A stretch of 8,243 nt of DNA from positions 1-8,243 of the forward strand of contig JARYMD010000195.1 in assembly GCA_029907285.1 (NCBI GenBank), given 5' to 3'. The stretch is from Verrucomicrobiota bacterium. Lineage in GTDB: Bacteria > Verrucomicrobiota > Verrucomicrobiia > Limisphaerales > J093. The translations under genes and the position numbers were made by a program. The notes beneath the pieces were generated by a model. That model made no database searches. It was given only the letters and a program-made list of their open reading frames with translations, and was not told the DNA's origin. Each line of letters starts with the position of its first letter. Positions within the stretch are counted from its first letter, which is position 1. This document shows, piece by piece, positions 7,030-8,243 of this stretch.

Positions 7030-7150
7030 GCGCGGCAGCGGGACAGGCCGCCTCATGCACCTGCCTGCGCCGAGGCCTCGGCAGGCAGGCCGCCTCCCGC
7101 TCCCCGGCCGTCAACTCCAACAGCTCAAACACCACCTCGTCCAACCCTCG
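7030..7150 (-). pseudogene. Second restriction-methylase-like C-terminal scrap
   Basis: The minus strand from 7144 reads LDEVVFELLELTAGEREA, like the 'LDxxVFxxLGLTxxERxxVYEAV' ending of another group of Eco57I-type restriction-methylases. It is then interrupted in frame by ten codons from the palindrome (ACLPRPRRRQ) and resumes as VHEA before losing resemblance. It starts immediately after the DUF2283 stop codon (7156-7154) in the same frame (KYG-stop-RRGLDEVV), so it has no start of its own and no body. It differs from the scrap at 6080-6152, so two different genes are represented. The left limit is approximate. Assignment is by motif only. Confidence 0.5.
7060..7089. repeat. 30-bp palindromic repeat element inside a coding remnant
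   Basis: The perfect palindrome GCCGAGGCCTCGGC (7069-7082) is extended by arms CCTGCCT (7060-7066) and AGGCAGG (7083-7089), with two unpaired bases (GC) on the left. It could form a very stable hairpin. On the minus strand it interrupts a methylase-like C-terminus between GEREA and VHEA and is exactly 30 nt, so the frame is kept. Confidence 0.7.
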
Positions 7151-7153
7151 CCG

Positions 7154-7414
7154 TTAGCCGTATTTCCTGGATGGCTTTTCGCGGACAACAAGCGGGTTAG
7201 TTGTCGAGGCCAGACCTTCAAGCACCACGGCGGGAGGTTTGCCAGAGCCGAGCACTTCCTTGGCGTCCACAATCTCAATGCCCACGAGTTTTTCCCCCTC
7301 GCCGATGTTGAGGGCGACTTCTTCATTCAATCGCACCGTGCGGCATTCGCGCTTGCCTTCAGCGAAACGGATGTAGAGCCCGTCAATTTCTGGGTCTTAG
7401 CCCGGATATTTCAT
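7154..7414 (-). pseudogene. DUF2283 family protein with in-frame TAA near its N-terminus
   Basis: Read on the minus strand from ATG 7414-7412, the frame gives MKYPG, a TAA (7399-7397), then DPEIDGLYIRFAEGKRE, RLNEEVALNIGEGEKLVGIE, IVDAKEVLGSG and a tail ending RKYG. This is the DUF2283 pattern (M-K-x-x-Y-DPE-x-D-x-LYI ... VGIEILDA), normally 65-90 aa. The stop sits where the family has its conserved Tyr before DPE, as from a TAT/TAC to TAA change. A product could start at GTG 7336 (MRLNEEV...), losing the first strand. DUF2283 genes often sit beside DUF4258 genes, a proposed toxin-antitoxin pair as I recall; no such partner is here. The plus-strand tail of the protease frame is antisense to it. 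Confidence 0.75.
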
Positions 7415-7518
7415 ACTTAAACTAATAATTTGGCCGGCAAGTGCGGCCGGAGGCTTGATTTTACTGACGTTCCTGCACTCTTGCCCGCGGTCCTTGCCAC
7501 AGACAGAGTGTCGGGAGA

Positions 7519-7734
7519 TCAAGGCTGCTTGGACCAGCGGCTCTTGGCCCCGGGAGCCGCAGCACACGGGCGCACCAAGTGCAGCTCTCCCCGGTCCAGC
7601 AGTTCCCATTCGACAGTCTCGCCACCCTGCAGTCCAATGGCCGCCGCCAATGGCAGCGGAACATTGACATAGAAACGCGCAGCCCGGGTCTTGGAACGAA
7701 TAACCTGCACTTTTATCGAATATTTTGCTTGCAT
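7519..7734 (-). CDS. Small AbrB-like protein associated with the IS1380 transposase, 71 aa
   Basis: The product starts MQAKYSIKVQVIRSKTRA and continues ARFYVNVPLPLAAAIGL, QGGETVEWELLDRGELHLV. The order (strand, basic stretch, strand with 'xVPLPLAxAIGLxxGexVxWel', strand 'xxLhLvR') resembles a swapped-hairpin AbrB/MazE-like DNA-binding domain. The C-terminal 15 residues are Ala/Pro/basic and unstructured. I recall such small genes next to IS1380 transposases in environmental bacteria, but cannot check. It starts 27 bp from and diverges from the transposase, with a palindrome between. A likely role is repression of both genes, by inference. A possible weak ribosome binding site is AGGA, 10 nt before the ATG. 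Confidence 0.6.
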   Translation of the reverse strand: MQAKYSIKVQVIRSKTRAARFYVNVPLPLAAAIGLQGGETVEWELLDRGELHLVRPCAAAPGAKSRWSKQP

Positions 7735-7740
7735 TTTGTG

Positions 7741-7758
7741 GATATCCTATAGAGTATC
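7741..7758. promoter_or_regulatory. Palindromic operator candidate between divergent starts
   Basis: GATAtcCTATAGagTATC has 14 of 18 bases in perfect dyad symmetry (GATA/TATC arms, CTATAG centre). It fills most of the 27 bp between the start codons at 7734 (minus) and 7762 (plus). TTGCTT (7725-7730), 17 bp from TATAGA (7748-7753), could serve as promoter elements for the transposase; that would put transcription start almost at the ATG. Confidence 0.45.
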
Positions 7759-7761
7759 TCC

Positions 7762-8243
7762 ATGCCGGCAACCAAAAACAGTCAAAACTCGCAAAACCAG
7801 CCCATGCTCTTCACCGACCTGGGCCCGCGCAAGGTCGTGGCCGACTTCTCCGGCGGCACACTCTCAAGCGACGGCGGCACGCTGCTGCTGCGTCAAGTGG
7901 ACCTGAGCCTGCGCTTGACCAGCTCGTTGGCCGCTTGCTTTTACGACGCCCGCGATCAACGCTTTGTTGACCACAGCCTGCCAGAGCTTCTGGCCCAGCG
8001 CATTTATGCCACAGCTCTGGGCTACGAGGACCTCAACGATCACCAGCGGCTGCGGCTGGATCGGCTGCTGGCATCAGCCTGCAACAAAACCGATCCTCTG
8101 GGCCAGTACCGTTTCAATCCAGAGCACCGGGGCATTGCACTGGCCAGTGCCAGCACGCTCAACCGGCTGGAATTGTCCAATAACAAGTTCAGCCGCTGCC
8201 ACAAGGTGCCGCATTCTCCCGCCAAGGTCGAGGCCTGCCTGCT
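7762..8243 (+). CDS. IS1380-family transposase, N-terminal 160 residues (3'-truncated by window)
   Basis: The frame from ATG 7762 is open to the right edge. After a short Asn/Gln-rich start (MPATKNSQNSQNQ) it has the family's N-terminal signature: VVADFSGGTLSSDGGTLLLR, QVDLSLRL, LAACFYDARDQRFVDHSLPE, LLAQRIYATALGYEDLNDH, then the STLNRLELS region. This is characteristic of DDE transposases of the IS1380 family (DDE_Tnp_1_4). About a third of the usual length is present, and the main catalytic acidic residues are expected beyond the edge. ATG 7804 (M15) is a less likely alternative start. No frameshift or stop was found, so the element may be recent compared with the decayed genes beside it. 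Confidence 0.88.
   Translation, partial: MPATKNSQNSQNQPMLFTDLGPRKVVADFSGGTLSSDGGTLLLRQVDLSLRLTSSLAACFYDARDQRFVDHSLPELLAQRIYATALGYEDLNDHQRLRLDRLLASACNKTDPLGQYRFNPEHRGIALASASTLNRLELSNNKFSRCHKVPHSPAKVEACL

Larger units (their letters stand above)
7430..8243 (+). mobile_element. IS1380-family insertion sequence, left part (runs off right edge)
   Basis: The element includes the transposase start at 7762 and, I infer, the divergent AbrB-like gene at 7519-7734. The left boundary is uncertain: it must lie between the DUF2283 start (7414) and about 7518, and 7430 is a placeholder. The right terminal inverted repeat is outside the window, so no pair of ends or target duplication can be shown. Confidence 0.55.

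Noticed and set aside
6368..7144. Long minus-strand frame of 258 codons
   Set aside because: Only its first ~30 codons resemble a methylase tail; the rest is antisense to the protease and the MITE-like element.
7432..7448. GGCCG/CGGCC stem-loop between the DUF2283 and AbrB-like genes
   Set aside because: It has a 5-bp stem, a 7-base loop and no T-run immediately after it, so it is too weak to call a terminator.
7397..7771. 124-codon minus-strand frame ahead of DUF2283
   Set aside because: It overlaps the AbrB-like gene in another frame, has Cys/Gly/Arg-rich shadow composition, and only happens to run into the DUF2283 start.

Overview
The window looks like a piece of a Verrucomicrobiota-type chromosome (Pedosphaera/Limisphaerales-like is my best guess). 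This rests on style, not on a marker gene: a very large verrucomicrobial-looking AsmA-like protein, a sulfatase remnant, GC-rich codon use with weak Shine-Dalgarno sites, and several families of short palindromic repeats that I associate with such genomes. No rRNA, tRNA or CRISPR array was seen.

Left half (1-5305) is ordinary, intact coding sequence. A partial conserved hypothetical gene runs leftward off the edge (1-194, minus). Diverging from it across 195 bp is a two-gene unit: a 1177-residue membrane-anchored AsmA-like protein (390-3923), then an M20-family metallopeptidase/dipeptidase (3920-5305). The two overlap by ATGA, so they are probably translationally coupled.

Right half (5306-7414) is a gene graveyard. 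In order it holds the last ~44 codons of a sulfatase gene (minus), a block of heptamer (AACGYTC) repeats and hairpins, four copies of a GCCCCGTAGGGGCGGCATC-type element, a HicB antitoxin scrap (plus) abutting the C-terminal tail of a restriction-methylase-like protein (minus), and the N-terminal ~170 residues of a Clp-fold SDH-type serine protease. That protease is cut exactly where a 107-bp inverted-repeat (MITE-like) element begins. A second, different restriction-methylase C-terminal scrap carries an in-frame 30-nt palindrome, and next to it is a small DUF2283 gene with a premature stop. Most pieces are gene ends without their bodies, and several are types common in defence or toxin-antitoxin neighbourhoods.

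Right edge (about 7500-8243) is the left part of an IS1380-family insertion sequence. Its transposase is open and runs off the window. A small AbrB-like gene diverges from it, and a near-perfect palindrome lies in the 27-bp gap between the two start codons.

I found no convincing intact new multi-gene system. The most unusual signals are the repeat elements: the MITE-like element whose two arms keep a hairpin through compensatory stem changes, and the palindrome inserted in frame inside a coding remnant.
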